Source of the DNA: Pacificispira sp965223125
Lineage (GTDB): Bacteria > Pseudomonadota > Alphaproteobacteria > UBA8366 > Aestuariispiraceae
Direction: 5' to 3'
DNA length: 64,000 nt
Assembly: GCA_965223125.1 (NCBI GenBank)
Contig: OZ244984.1
Span: 1,922,001-1,986,000 of the forward strand
In this document: positions 14,543-23,141 of the stretch, one piece after another
Position numbering within the stretch: the first letter of the stretch is position 1
Layout of the letters: each line of letters opens with the position of its first letter
Notes under the pieces: model-generated
What the model saw: only the letters and a program-made list of their open reading frames with translations
Database searches by the model: none
What the model was told of the DNA's origin: nothing
Made by a program: the position numbers and the translations under genes

Positions 14543-14799
14543 ATGCGCCTCTATAAATTCGGCGTGAACGGTCGCCGGCCCCCAGCCACCGACCTCTCCC
14601 GATACCATCATAGTCAGTCCCGAAAATAGCCGAACATGTTGAACTTTAAAACCATAGAATGTATTTTCACTGTCGATATTCCGATTGCGCAACCTCTTGT
14701 CCGGAATCAACGTCAACCGTCGAGGAGTCTTGTAAATCCTTGCGTACGCAGTCTGGGGAAGCCCGAGTGATTGTGCAGAATTTTGTGCTATTCGCGGGT

Positions 14800-15039
14800 C
14801 TGTTCCGGGAAGAGTCCCGGGATTCACCGGGCGGCCAGACAGGTCGGGAATGCGAGCCGGAGCGGGGTACGATCATTGTCGGTGGTCAAGATCTCCGTCT
14901 TCAGGAGCGGTGACGTAATGCGCCGTGAATGCCGATCCGTCATGCCAAGTAGTCTGGGAACGTCGCCACGAGTGAGTTCACCTCTATAATGAACAGCCTC
15001 AAGAACCGCCCCCGCTTTTTTCGGCAGGGCGTGCTGGGT
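14800..15039 (-). pseudogene. Remnant of a Fic-family protein (C-terminal wing domain)
   Basis: One frame reads KKAGAVLEAVHYRGELTRGD, VPRLLGMTDRHSRRITSPLL, then LRLAFPTCLAAR, stop, IPGLFPE. This matches the C-terminal winged-helix tail of Fic AMP-transferase-type proteins, where the tail usually reads AxRWMPGLFPE. Here the Trp codon has become TGA (14824-14826), and another in-frame TGA at 15040-15042 cuts it off upstream. The catalytic Fic motif (HPFxxGNGR) is absent. It is a dead gene fragment lying between the Sel1 gene and ubiG. Confidence 0.65.
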
Positions 15040-15109
15040 TCAAAGAAGTCGCGCATGGAGCGGGCCAGACCTGCAAGCGCCGTCAGGACACCTCATTGTC
15101 CTTGAGCCG

Positions 15110-15880
15110 TTATCCTTTCACCGCAAAGGCCAGATAGTTGACGTCCAGATCCCTGGGTGCGAGGTGGAATTCGTCCTGGATCGGGTTGTAGGCCATGCCG
15201 CAGAGATCGGCGATCTGGAGACCTGCCGGGCGCAGGGCGGCGGCGAGTTCGGAGGGTTTCACGAATTTGCGCCAGTCATGGGTGCCGCGCGGCAGCCAGC
15301 GCAGGATATATTCCGCCCCGACGATGCCCAGCGCGAAGGATTTCGGGGTGCGGTTGAAGGTGGAGAGCACCATTGCCCCGCCGTCGTGCACCAGTGCCCC
15401 GGCATCGGTCAGGAAGGTGTCGAGGTCCGCGACATGCTCCATCACTTCCATATTCACCACAGCATCGAAAGTCTTGCCCTCCGCCACCAGATCATCGGCG
15501 GTGGCGTGGCGATAGCGGATATCGAGGCCCATGCGGTCGGCATGGTTGCGTGCGACATCAATCGACCGCCCGGTCGCATCGACCCCGGTGACCGTCGCGC
15601 CGAGGCGAGTCAGGGGTTCGCAGATCAATCCGCCGCCGCAGCCGATGTCACAGATCGCAAGCCCTTTCAAAGGCTTCGGTGCCAGCGGATCGCGCCCGAA
15701 ACGCCCGCACAGCCGGTCCCGGATATAGCCGATCCGCACCGGGTTCAGCATATGCAGCGGCTTGAATTCCCCCTCCGCATCCCACCACTGGTCGGCGATG
15801 GCGGCGAACTTCTCGATCTCCGCCGGATCAACGGTGGAACCGGCGGTCGATTGGGCGGAAGTTTGAGCTTGGGCAACCAT
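15110..15880 (-). CDS. ubiG: Ubiquinone biosynthesis O-methyltransferase
   Basis: A 256-residue class I SAM-dependent methyltransferase that carries out both O-methylations of ubiquinone synthesis. Motif I is CDIGCGGGLICEPLTRLGA, with VTGVDATGRSIDVAR after it; EKFAAIADQWWDAEGEFKPL at the N-terminus is diagnostic of UbiG. The ATG at 15880 has AGGAG eight bases upstream, preferred over an upstream in-frame ATG. Its last 24 codons are duplicated at 13450-13523. It is divergent from lysC. Confidence 0.96.
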   Translation of the reverse strand: MVAQAQTSAQSTAGSTVDPAEIEKFAAIADQWWDAEGEFKPLHMLNPVRIGYIRDRLCGRFGRDPLAPKPLKGLAICDIGCGGGLICEPLTRLGATVTGVDATGRSIDVARNHADRMGLDIRYRHATADDLVAEGKTFDAVVNMEVMEHVADLDTFLTDAGALVHDGGAMVLSTFNRTPKSFALGIVGAEYILRWLPRGTHDWRKFVKPSELAAALRPAGLQIADLCGMAYNPIQDEFHLAPRDLDVNYLAFAVKG

Positions 15881-16027
15881 GGGCGGCACTCCTGCTCGGC
15901 GGTTGGTTGTTCTTGCACCTGAAAGCGTCAGCGAGTATGGATACGCCGCCCGCGCGGGGCAAGCGGTCGAATGCCGCAGCAGCCACGGCATTTCTGGTCA
16001 TTTTTCGAAGAAAGCGATCCCGAAGAG

Positions 16028-17248
16028 ATGGCGCGTATCGTTATGAAATTCGGCGGAACCTCTGTCGCCGACATCAGTCGCATTGCCAATGCCGCCCTGC
16101 GCGTGAAGCGCGAGGTCGATGCCGGACATGAAGTCGCGGTTGTCGTTTCCGCCATGTCGGGCGTCACCAATCAGTTGGTCGGCTATGTTCAGGAGACATC
16201 GCGCATCTATGATGTGCGGGAATATGATGCCATCGTCGCATCCGGCGAGCAGGTGACTGCCGGGCTGATGGCGCTGCGGCTTCAGGAGATGGGCATTTCC
16301 GCACGCTCCTGGCTGGGCTGGCAGATTCCGATCCGCACCAACGAGATGCATGGCAAGGCGCGGATCGAGGATATCGCTGTCGATGACCTGATTTCCCGTT
16401 TCGGTGAAGGTCAGGTTGCCGTTGTTGCGGGATTCCAGGGGGTCTCACCGCGCAACCGCATCGCGACACTGGGGCGCGGCGGGTCCGATACGACGGCGGT
16501 CGCGCTGGCTGCTGCCCTGAAAGCCGATCGCTGTGATATCTATACCGATGTGGACGGGGTCTACACCACCGATCCCCGCATCGTGCCCAAGGCCCGCAAG
16601 ATCGCGCGGATCAGTCATGAGGAAATGCTGGAAATGGCATCGCTGGGTGCCAAGGTCCTGCAGACCCGTTGTGTTGAAATTGCCATGAACCATGGCGTGC
16701 GCCTGCAGGTTCTGTCCTCCTTCGAGGACAAGCCGGGCACGCTGGTCGTCGATGAGGATGAGATCGTGGAAAAGCAAGTCGTAAGCGGCATCGCCTACAG
16801 CCGGGACGAGGCCAAGATTACCCTGGTGAAGGTTGCCGACAAGCCGGGCGTCGCTGCCCATATCTTCGGCCCGCTGACCGATGCGTCGATCAATGTCGAC
16901 ATGATCGTGCAATCGGTATCCCCCGATGGGGAACGCACCGATATGACCTTTACCGTGACCCGTGCCGATCTGGACCGGGCTGTCGCGGTGCTGAAGAGCA
17001 ATCACGACAGGATCGGCTATGAAATGCTTCTGTCCGACGGGGCGGTGGCGAAGATTTCCGTCATTGGGGTCGGCATGCGCAGCCATGCGGGCGTTGCCCA
17101 GACGATGTTCAAGACACTGGCAGAAAAGGGCATCAACATTCAGGTGATCTCCACCAGTGAGATCAAGATATCAACGCTGGTGGCCGAGGAATATGCCGAA
17201 CTGGCGATTCGCGCCCTGCATACGGCCTATGGTCTGGATGCGGTTTAG
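16028..17248 (+). CDS. lysC: Aspartate kinase
   Basis: A 406-residue aspartokinase, the first step to lysine, threonine and methionine. The kinase domain starts MARIVMKFGGTSVADISRI (KFGGTS motif) and contains GRGGSDTTAVALAAAL. Two C-terminal ACT domains follow from about residue 265 (ITLVKVADKPGVAAHIFGPL and ISVIGVGMRSHAGVAQTMF), which bind lysine and threonine for feedback control. The start at 16028 matches the conserved N-terminus. Followed by ptsP after a 71-base gap. Confidence 0.96.
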   Translation: MARIVMKFGGTSVADISRIANAALRVKREVDAGHEVAVVVSAMSGVTNQLVGYVQETSRIYDVREYDAIVASGEQVTAGLMALRLQEMGISARSWLGWQIPIRTNEMHGKARIEDIAVDDLISRFGEGQVAVVAGFQGVSPRNRIATLGRGGSDTTAVALAAALKADRCDIYTDVDGVYTTDPRIVPKARKIARISHEEMLEMASLGAKVLQTRCVEIAMNHGVRLQVLSSFEDKPGTLVVDEDEIVEKQVVSGIAYSRDEAKITLVKVADKPGVAAHIFGPLTDASINVDMIVQSVSPDGERTDMTFTVTRADLDRAVAVLKSNHDRIGYEMLLSDGAVAKISVIGVGMRSHAGVAQTMFKTLAEKGINIQVISTSEIKISTLVAEEYAELAIRALHTAYGLDAV

Positions 17249-17319
17249 GGAATTTTGCCGACGGGGTTTGAGATTGGCGGCGCACTGGGTGCGCCGACTT
17301 CACCGGGACGGGACGGTCA

Positions 17320-19611
17320 ATGGTCAGGGAGACCAAATCAGGAATGACGGCAGGCGCGGGCGGATGGGCTGGCCCGCGCAAGCTGCTTCGGCGGCTGCGC
17401 GACGTCATGGCTGGACCTGGCGATGCGCAGGAGCGGCTTGACCGGATCGCCCGTCTGATCGCCCGCGACATGGTGGCAGAGGTCTGTTCGATCTATCTGC
17501 GCCGTGCCGGGGATGTGCTGGAGCTTTTTGCTACCCAGGGGCTGAAACCGGAATCCGTCCACAATACGCGGCTGCGCATCGGCGAGGGGATCGTCGGCGC
17601 GGTCGCAGCGGACAGTCGCCCTATGGCGCTGGCCGATGCCCGCAAGCACCCGAATTTCGCCTATCGCCCGGAAACGGGAGAGGAAATTTATACCTCCATG
17701 ATGGGGGTTCCAATCCTGCGTGGCGGGCGCATGCTGGGCGTGCTGGCGATCCAGAACCGCACCGAACGGCACTATACTGACGAGGAAGTGGAGGTGATGG
17801 AAACCGTCTCCATGGTCGTTGCGGAGATGGTGCTGGGTGGTGAACTGATCCAGGCGTCGGAACAGCGTCCGGCGGATGGAATCGGCATCGCCCCGCTGCG
17901 TTTGGAGGGGGTGCGGCTGAATGGCGGGCTGGCAATGGGCCATGCGGTGCTGCACCGCCCGCAGATCCCGGTTGGCCGGACCGTCGCCGAAGATGCCGAG
18001 ACCGAAAAGCGTCGACTGGAGGAGGCGCTGGCCAGCATGCATCGGCGACTGGATGAGATGCTGGAAGTCGCCGATGCCCACGGGCCGGGTGATCATATTG
18101 ACATCCTGAAGACCTATCGCATGTTCGCGGAGGATCGCGGCTGGATTCGCCGGATCGTGGAGAATATCGACAATGGTCTGACCGCCGAAGGGGCCGTCGT
18201 CCGGGTTCAGGACGATACCCGCGCTCGCATGAAGAAGGTGGAGGACGCCTATCTGCGCGAGCGGCTGTTGGATCTGGAAGACCTCGCCTTTCGCCTGCTC
18301 CAGCATCTGACAGGGGACGGGGACCGCGCACAGAACCTGCCGGAAGAGACGATCCTGATCGCCCGCAACATGGGTCCGGCGGATCTTCTGGACTATGATC
18401 GCAGCCATCTGAAGGCGCTGATCCTGGAGGAAGGTTCCTCCACCTCTCATGTCGCGATTGTCGCCCGTGCATTGCAGATTCCGGTGATCGGGCGGGTGCG
18501 GAATGTGCTAGACCGGGTCGAGCCGATGGATCCGATCCTGGTCGATGGCAGTAACGGCATCTGCTTTATCCGCCCAGGGGATGAAGTCCGTTCCGCCTTC
18601 AATGCCTCGATGCAGATGTTCGAGGCCAAGCGCGCCGCCTATCGCGCCGCGAAGGATCTGCCGTCAGTCACGAAGGATGGGGTCGATATCACATTGATGA
18701 TGAATGCGGGCCTGCTGATCGATATGGGCCATCTGCATGAATCCGGTGCGGCGGGAATCGGCCTGTATCGTACCGAAGTTCCCTTCATGATTCGGTCTGA
18801 CTTTCCCGATACGGCGACCCAGGCGGAGCTTTATGGCAAGATTCTTGACCAGGCCGAGGGCAAGCCCGTCACGTTTCGGACGCTGGATATCGGTGGCGAC
18901 AAGGTATTGCCCTATTTCCAGGAGGCGGTGGAGGAAAACCCCGCCATGGGCTGGCGCGCGATCCGCATCGCTATCGACCGGCCTGGTCTGATGCGGGGCC
19001 AGCTGCGCGCCCTCATCATGGCCTGCAAGGGGCGACCGCTGCGGATCATGTTCCCGATGATTGCCAATGCCGACGAATTCGTGCAGGCCCGCGCCATGCT
19101 GGACCGGGAGCTTGGCCGCGCCTCTCAGCGCGGCGTCATCCTGCCATCGGAGGTCAAGGTCGGCGCGATGCTGGAAGTGCCTTCCCTGATCTTCCAGTTG
19201 GAAGCTCTGGCGACCAAGGCCGATTTCATTTCCATCGGCAGCAATGATCTGCTGCAATTTCTGTTCGCCAGCGACCGGGGCAATCCGCGTCTGGACGGGC
19301 GTTATGACGCGCTGTCGGCACCGGTGCTGAACGTGGTGCAGGAAATCGTCCGGCGGACGACGGCATGCGGGTTGGAACTCTCTGTCTGCGGCGAGATGGC
19401 GGGCCATCCGCTGGAAGCGCTGGCGCTGATCGGTCTTGGCATTCGAACATTGTCCATGTCCCCCGCCAATATTGGTCCGGTGCGTGATGCAGTGCGTGGA
19501 TGTATGGTGAGCGCACTGGCTGATTTCACCGGTTCGCTGAGCCAACGCACCGACCGATCCCTGCGCGGTGCGATGGCGAATTTCGCCCGCGACCACGGTA
19601 TCCCGATCTGA
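17320..19611 (+). CDS. ptsP: Phosphoenolpyruvate-protein phosphotransferase of the nitrogen PTS (EI-Ntr)
   Basis: A 763-residue enzyme that takes phosphate from PEP to start the NPr/EIIA-Ntr relay. An N-terminal GAF domain (about 30-175), which in relatives senses glutamine, is followed by the helical HPr-binding part (200-350). The phosphohistidine domain has His377 in GSSTSHVAIVARA, and the PEP-binding TIM barrel carries ESGAAGIGLYRTEVPFM, MFPMIANADEF and ISIGSNDLLQF. EIIA-Ntr (ptsN) is at 27627 in the same window. GTG and later ATG starts are possible; MVRETKSG is used. Confidence 0.95.
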   Translation: MVRETKSGMTAGAGGWAGPRKLLRRLRDVMAGPGDAQERLDRIARLIARDMVAEVCSIYLRRAGDVLELFATQGLKPESVHNTRLRIGEGIVGAVAADSRPMALADARKHPNFAYRPETGEEIYTSMMGVPILRGGRMLGVLAIQNRTERHYTDEEVEVMETVSMVVAEMVLGGELIQASEQRPADGIGIAPLRLEGVRLNGGLAMGHAVLHRPQIPVGRTVAEDAETEKRRLEEALASMHRRLDEMLEVADAHGPGDHIDILKTYRMFAEDRGWIRRIVENIDNGLTAEGAVVRVQDDTRARMKKVEDAYLRERLLDLEDLAFRLLQHLTGDGDRAQNLPEETILIARNMGPADLLDYDRSHLKALILEEGSSTSHVAIVARALQIPVIGRVRNVLDRVEPMDPILVDGSNGICFIRPGDEVRSAFNASMQMFEAKRAAYRAAKDLPSVTKDGVDITLMMNAGLLIDMGHLHESGAAGIGLYRTEVPFMIRSDFPDTATQAELYGKILDQAEGKPVTFRTLDIGGDKVLPYFQEAVEENPAMGWRAIRIAIDRPGLMRGQLRALIMACKGRPLRIMFPMIANADEFVQARAMLDRELGRASQRGVILPSEVKVGAMLEVPSLIFQLEALATKADFISIGSNDLLQFLFASDRGNPRLDGRYDALSAPVLNVVQEIVRRTTACGLELSVCGEMAGHPLEALALIGLGIRTLSMSPANIGPVRDAVRGCMVSALADFTGSLSQRTDRSLRGAMANFARDHGIPI

Positions 19612-19623
19612 TCGGGATGTTTT
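19600..19623 (+). terminator. Weak intrinsic terminator after ptsP
   Basis: ATCCCGAT-CTG-ATCGGGAT (19600-19618), an eight-base stem including the stop codon, followed by GTTTT. Confidence 0.45.
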
Positions 19624-19762
19624 CCGGCGCAATCAGCCAAAAGGCTGTACGCTGGGGCCGAAATCTTGGTAGAATCCGGGATATTGGGGGTCCGTTCGGG
19701 TCGGGCCAGAGGTCGAACCATCGCCGCAATGCGGTTTTGGCATCGGAGTAAGGAGTCTTCGT

Positions 19763-20377
19763 TTGAGCATTCATCTGCATCACGGCGATCTTCCCGCCGA
19801 TCTCGATTTCGGATCCTCGGTCGCGATCGATACCGAAACCCAGGGTCTGAACCCGCTTCGGGACCGGCTCTGTGTTGCGCAGCTTTCGGCGGGGGATGGC
19901 ACCAGTCATCTGGTGCAATTCGCACCTGGTGCCTATGACGCCCCCAACCTGAAACGGCTGTTGGCCGATCCGGCGGTTCTGAAAATCCTGCATTTCGCCC
20001 GGTTCGACGTGGCAATCTGCCAGCAATGGCTGGGCGTGACGATGGGGCCGATCTATTGCACCAAGATCGCCTCTCGGCTGGTGCGCACCTATACGGACCG
20101 TCATTCGCTTTCCGTCCTTGCGAAAGAGCTTCTCGGTATCGATATGTCGAAGCAGCAGCAGAGTTCGGACTGGGCCTCACCTGATCTGAGCGAGGCGCAA
20201 CTGGCCTATGCCGCATCCGACGTGCTGTATCTGCATGACATCAAGAAGATTCTGGATGACATGCTGGCGCGGGAAGGTCGCATGGAGTTGGCAAAGGCCT
20301 GTTTCGATTTTCTGCCGACTCGGGCGCTGCTGGATCTTAAGGGCTGGGACGAGACCGATATTTTCGCCCATTCCTGA
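19763..20377 (+). CDS. rnd: Ribonuclease D, short form
   Basis: A 204-residue DEDDy 3'-5' exoribonuclease acting on tRNA and other RNA 3' ends. Exo I is VAIDTETQGL, Exo II is ILHFARFDVAICQQW and Exo III includes YAASDVLYL with the Tyr. Only the catalytic domain is present; the HRDC domains of the E. coli enzyme are missing, as is common in alphaproteobacteria. The start is TTG at 19763, eight bases after AAGGAG. It leads into kdsD and the lpt genes. Confidence 0.92.
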   Translation: MSIHLHHGDLPADLDFGSSVAIDTETQGLNPLRDRLCVAQLSAGDGTSHLVQFAPGAYDAPNLKRLLADPAVLKILHFARFDVAICQQWLGVTMGPIYCTKIASRLVRTYTDRHSLSVLAKELLGIDMSKQQQSSDWASPDLSEAQLAYAASDVLYLHDIKKILDDMLAREGRMELAKACFDFLPTRALLDLKGWDETDIFAHS

Positions 20378-20413
20378 CAGGATAACCCTGGCCGGATGGG
20401 AAGACCCGGGAAA

Positions 20414-21463
20414 ATGAGTAACGCGACAATGAAGAGCAGGGCGCAGGGGATGTTCCGTGGCGATGCGGATGCCGACCGGTTGGAGCGGGATATCGCGTCG
20501 GGCCGCAATGTGCTGCTGACCGAGGCGGCGGCGCTGACGGATATGGCTGCCAAACTGGATGCGGATTTCACCGCCGCGCTGGATATTCTGGCGCGGGTCA
20601 CCGATGTTGCTGGTGTAGCGCGTTCTGCCGGTAGGCTGATCGTCAGTGGCATGGGTAAAAGCGGTCATGTCGGACGCAAGATCGCCGCCACCTTCGCCTC
20701 CACCGGCACGCCCGCGCAATTCGTGCACCCGGCCGAGGCGAGCCATGGCGATCTGGGAATGATCACCGAACAGGATGCGGTCCTGGCAATCAGCAATTCG
20801 GGAGAGACATCGGAACTGACCGATCTGATCGGACATGTGACAAGGTTCGCAATTCCGATGATTGGCATCACCGGCCGATCCGGCAGCACGCTGGCGAAGG
20901 CGGCGAGTGTTGCGCTGATCCTGCCTGACCACCCGGAAGCCGGGGCCATTGGACTGGCCCCCACGACATCGACCACCATGACGCTGGCACTGGGCGATGC
21001 GCTGGCGATTGCCCTGCTGGAGCGAAAGGGATTCACTGCCGCCGATTTCCGTGTCTTTCATCCGGGCGGCAAGCTGGGTCGTCAGCTTTCGAAAGTCGGC
21101 GACCTGATGCACCGGGATGCGGAACTGCCGCTGGTCGCACTGGATTGCCGGATGCACGATGCCCTGCTGACCATGACGTCCAAGCATTTTGGCTGTACCG
21201 GCATTGTCGACGCTGACGGAAAGCTGGTTGGAATCATCACCGATGGCGATCTGCGTCGCCATATGGCCAGCGACCTGACGGAACAGGAGGTTCGCAGTGT
21301 CATGACGTCGGGACCGATCACGGTCTCGGAAACGACTCTGGCCGCCGAGGCGCTGAAAGTCATGGATGATCGGAAGATTACGGCGATATTCGTTGTCGAC
21401 GATGCGCATAGGCCCATTGGTATCATGCATGTTCATGATTTCCTGCGGGCGGGCGTTGCGTGA
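20414..21463 (+). CDS. kdsD: Arabinose-5-phosphate isomerase (KdsD/GutQ family)
   Basis: About 349 residues. An N-terminal SIS sugar-isomerase domain (SGMGKSGHVGRKIAATFAST, HGDLGMI, SNSGETSEL) converts ribulose 5-phosphate to arabinose 5-phosphate, the precursor of Kdo in lipopolysaccharide. Two CBS domains follow (about 205-345; VGIITDGDLRRHM, PIGIMHVHDFLRAG). The ATG at 20414 is preferred to one 18 bases upstream. It overlaps lptC by four bases and heads the lipopolysaccharide export genes. Confidence 0.94.
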   Translation: MSNATMKSRAQGMFRGDADADRLERDIASGRNVLLTEAAALTDMAAKLDADFTAALDILARVTDVAGVARSAGRLIVSGMGKSGHVGRKIAATFASTGTPAQFVHPAEASHGDLGMITEQDAVLAISNSGETSELTDLIGHVTRFAIPMIGITGRSGSTLAKAASVALILPDHPEAGAIGLAPTTSTTMTLALGDALAIALLERKGFTAADFRVFHPGGKLGRQLSKVGDLMHRDAELPLVALDCRMHDALLTMTSKHFGCTGIVDADGKLVGIITDGDLRRHMASDLTEQEVRSVMTSGPITVSETTLAAEALKVMDDRKITAIFVVDDAHRPIGIMHVHDFLRAGVA

Positions 21464-22149
21464 TCGGGGCAGAGGAGAAATCCGCGGGCATGGCAGGTAC
21501 GGAAACCAGTGGAGGACCGGTACGGGGTGCGAGCATCCCGGTTTCCATCGGAAGACGGGCATTGAATCAGTCCTATGGTCGGGTCGTCGGATGGCTCAAG
21601 GTGCTGCTTCCGACTGTTGCCGTCGCCTTGATCGCATTGGTGGTCGCCTGGCCCTATATTCAGGAGGAAGGACGACGGATCACCGATACGCTGACCGGGG
21701 CCGGGGAACTGGTCAGCGAACATCTGGAGGTCAGCCAGGCCAGCTATGCGGGCGTGGGTGAGGATGGTCAGCGCTACACCGTCACCTCACGTACTGTACA
21801 GCAGCAATCGACGACTGCGCGGATGGTCGATTTCATCGAGCCCCGTGCCGATATCAACCTGAACGATGGCAGTTGGGTTCTCGTCACGGCCGAGACGGGG
21901 ACGATGGATCGTGAAACCCATGTCCTGGAGTTGCGGAAAACGGTCAATCTGTTTCACGATCTGGGCTATGAATTCCGCACCGAAAGCGCGACATTGGACC
22001 TGATGGGGGGCAATGCCTTTGGGTTTGATCCGGTGGAGGGGCAGGGTCCCTTCGGTTATCTTGAAGCGGAGGGCTTCCAGATCATCAATCGCGGCGAGAT
22101 GGTCCAGTTGACCGGTAAATCCCGCGTTATCATATATAACTCCGACTGA
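21460..22149 (+). CDS. lptC: LPS export protein LptC
   Basis: A 229-residue inner-membrane-anchored periplasmic protein of the LptBFGC-A bridge. The N-terminal 40 residues are cytosolic and poorly ordered. One membrane helix follows (VLLPTVAVALIALVVAWPYI), then a beta-jellyroll of the LptC/LptA type. The start is GTG at 21460, overlapping the kdsD stop (GTGA). A ribosome-binding site is not obvious, so translation is probably coupled. Confidence 0.9.
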   Translation: MIGAEEKSAGMAGTETSGGPVRGASIPVSIGRRALNQSYGRVVGWLKVLLPTVAVALIALVVAWPYIQEEGRRITDTLTGAGELVSEHLEVSQASYAGVGEDGQRYTVTSRTVQQQSTTARMVDFIEPRADINLNDGSWVLVTAETGTMDRETHVLELRKTVNLFHDLGYEFRTESATLDLMGGNAFGFDPVEGQGPFGYLEAEGFQIINRGEMVQLTGKSRVIIYNSD

Positions 22150-22161
22150 AACGGGTTTCCC

Positions 22162-22983
22162 ATGCGTCTGCGCCAGTTTTCGATGCGTCTTCACTCCCAC
22201 TTCCTGCTGGCTCTCGTCCTGATGGGAACGGTCGCGATCAGCGGTGATTTGCGGGCTCAGGACGGTATTGTCTCGAACGATCAGGACGGCCCGATCGAAA
22301 TCGATGCAGATGATGGGATCGAGTGGATGCGGGACCTTCAGCAGTACCGCGCCTATGGCAACGCCACCGCGCGGCGCGGCACGATGACCGTCGTGGCCGA
22401 TACGCTGATCGCCTACTACCGGGAAGAGGATGGGCGGCAGGTGATTTTCCGCCTCGACGCGGAAGGTCATGTGATCCTCACCTCCGAAGCGACAGAAGCA
22501 TCGGGTGACAAGGCGGTCTATCATTTGGACAAGCAGGTTGCCGTGCTGGTCGGCGAAAATCTTCAGGTCGTCACGGATCGCGGCACGATCACGGCAGAGG
22601 AAAGCATCGAATACTGGGAAGCGCGACAGATTGCCGTTGCTCGGGGCGACGCCCTGGTGATTCAGGAGGACAGGCGGCTGAAAGCCAGCGTCCTGACGGC
22701 CTTCATCGAGCCAGGTGAGAATGGCGAATCCTCAAGAGTTACCCGGATCGACGCGACCGGGGGTGTGCATCTTTCGACACCGACCGATATCGTGACCGGC
22801 AAGGAAGGTGTCTATATGGTTGCAGAGGAAAAGGTGACGCTCTGCGGGGATGTCAAGATCACCCGAGGCAACAACCAACTGAACGGCGAGTGTGCGGTGG
22901 TGAATATGCTGACCGGACGCAGCACGCTTCAGGGCAAGTCTTCAGGTGACAAGGTCAAGGGGTTGATTTTGCCAACGCAATAG
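22162..22983 (+). CDS. lptA: Periplasmic LPS-binding bridge protein LptA
   Basis: A 273-residue exported protein. A signal peptide (HFLLALVLMGTVAIS, cleavage near LRAQDG) precedes the OstA/LptA jellyroll with PIEIDADDGIEW and a series of VxADxLxxYY-type strands. It forms the bridge that carries LPS from LptC to the outer-membrane LptD. It is longer at the C-terminus than E. coli LptA, with a second jellyroll-like half. A gap of 158 bases separates it from lptB. Confidence 0.92.
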   Translation: MRLRQFSMRLHSHFLLALVLMGTVAISGDLRAQDGIVSNDQDGPIEIDADDGIEWMRDLQQYRAYGNATARRGTMTVVADTLIAYYREEDGRQVIFRLDAEGHVILTSEATEASGDKAVYHLDKQVAVLVGENLQVVTDRGTITAEESIEYWEARQIAVARGDALVIQEDRRLKASVLTAFIEPGENGESSRVTRIDATGGVHLSTPTDIVTGKEGVYMVAEEKVTLCGDVKITRGNNQLNGECAVVNMLTGRSTLQGKSSGDKVKGLILPTQ

Positions 22984-23044
22984 TTTTATTGGCAGAAGCC
23001 TTCGATAATTAATGCAATTCCAGTGCCAAATATAGTTTCGCGAC

Positions 23045-23073
23045 TTGGCGAATCCATTGAAAGCGTCTAGACT
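23045..23073 (+). promoter_or_regulatory. Possible internal promoter before lptB
   Basis: TTGGCG (23045-23050), 17 bases, TAGACT (23068-23073), each matching four of six consensus bases. It sits in the AT-rich 158-base gap between lptA and lptB, where most relatives have the genes touching. Confidence 0.35.
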
Positions 23074-23141
23074 CGGATTTATCCGCACGGTCTGCCGTGC
23101 CAGACTGTTGATGTTACCAGTAGTAATATACGGATTACCGG

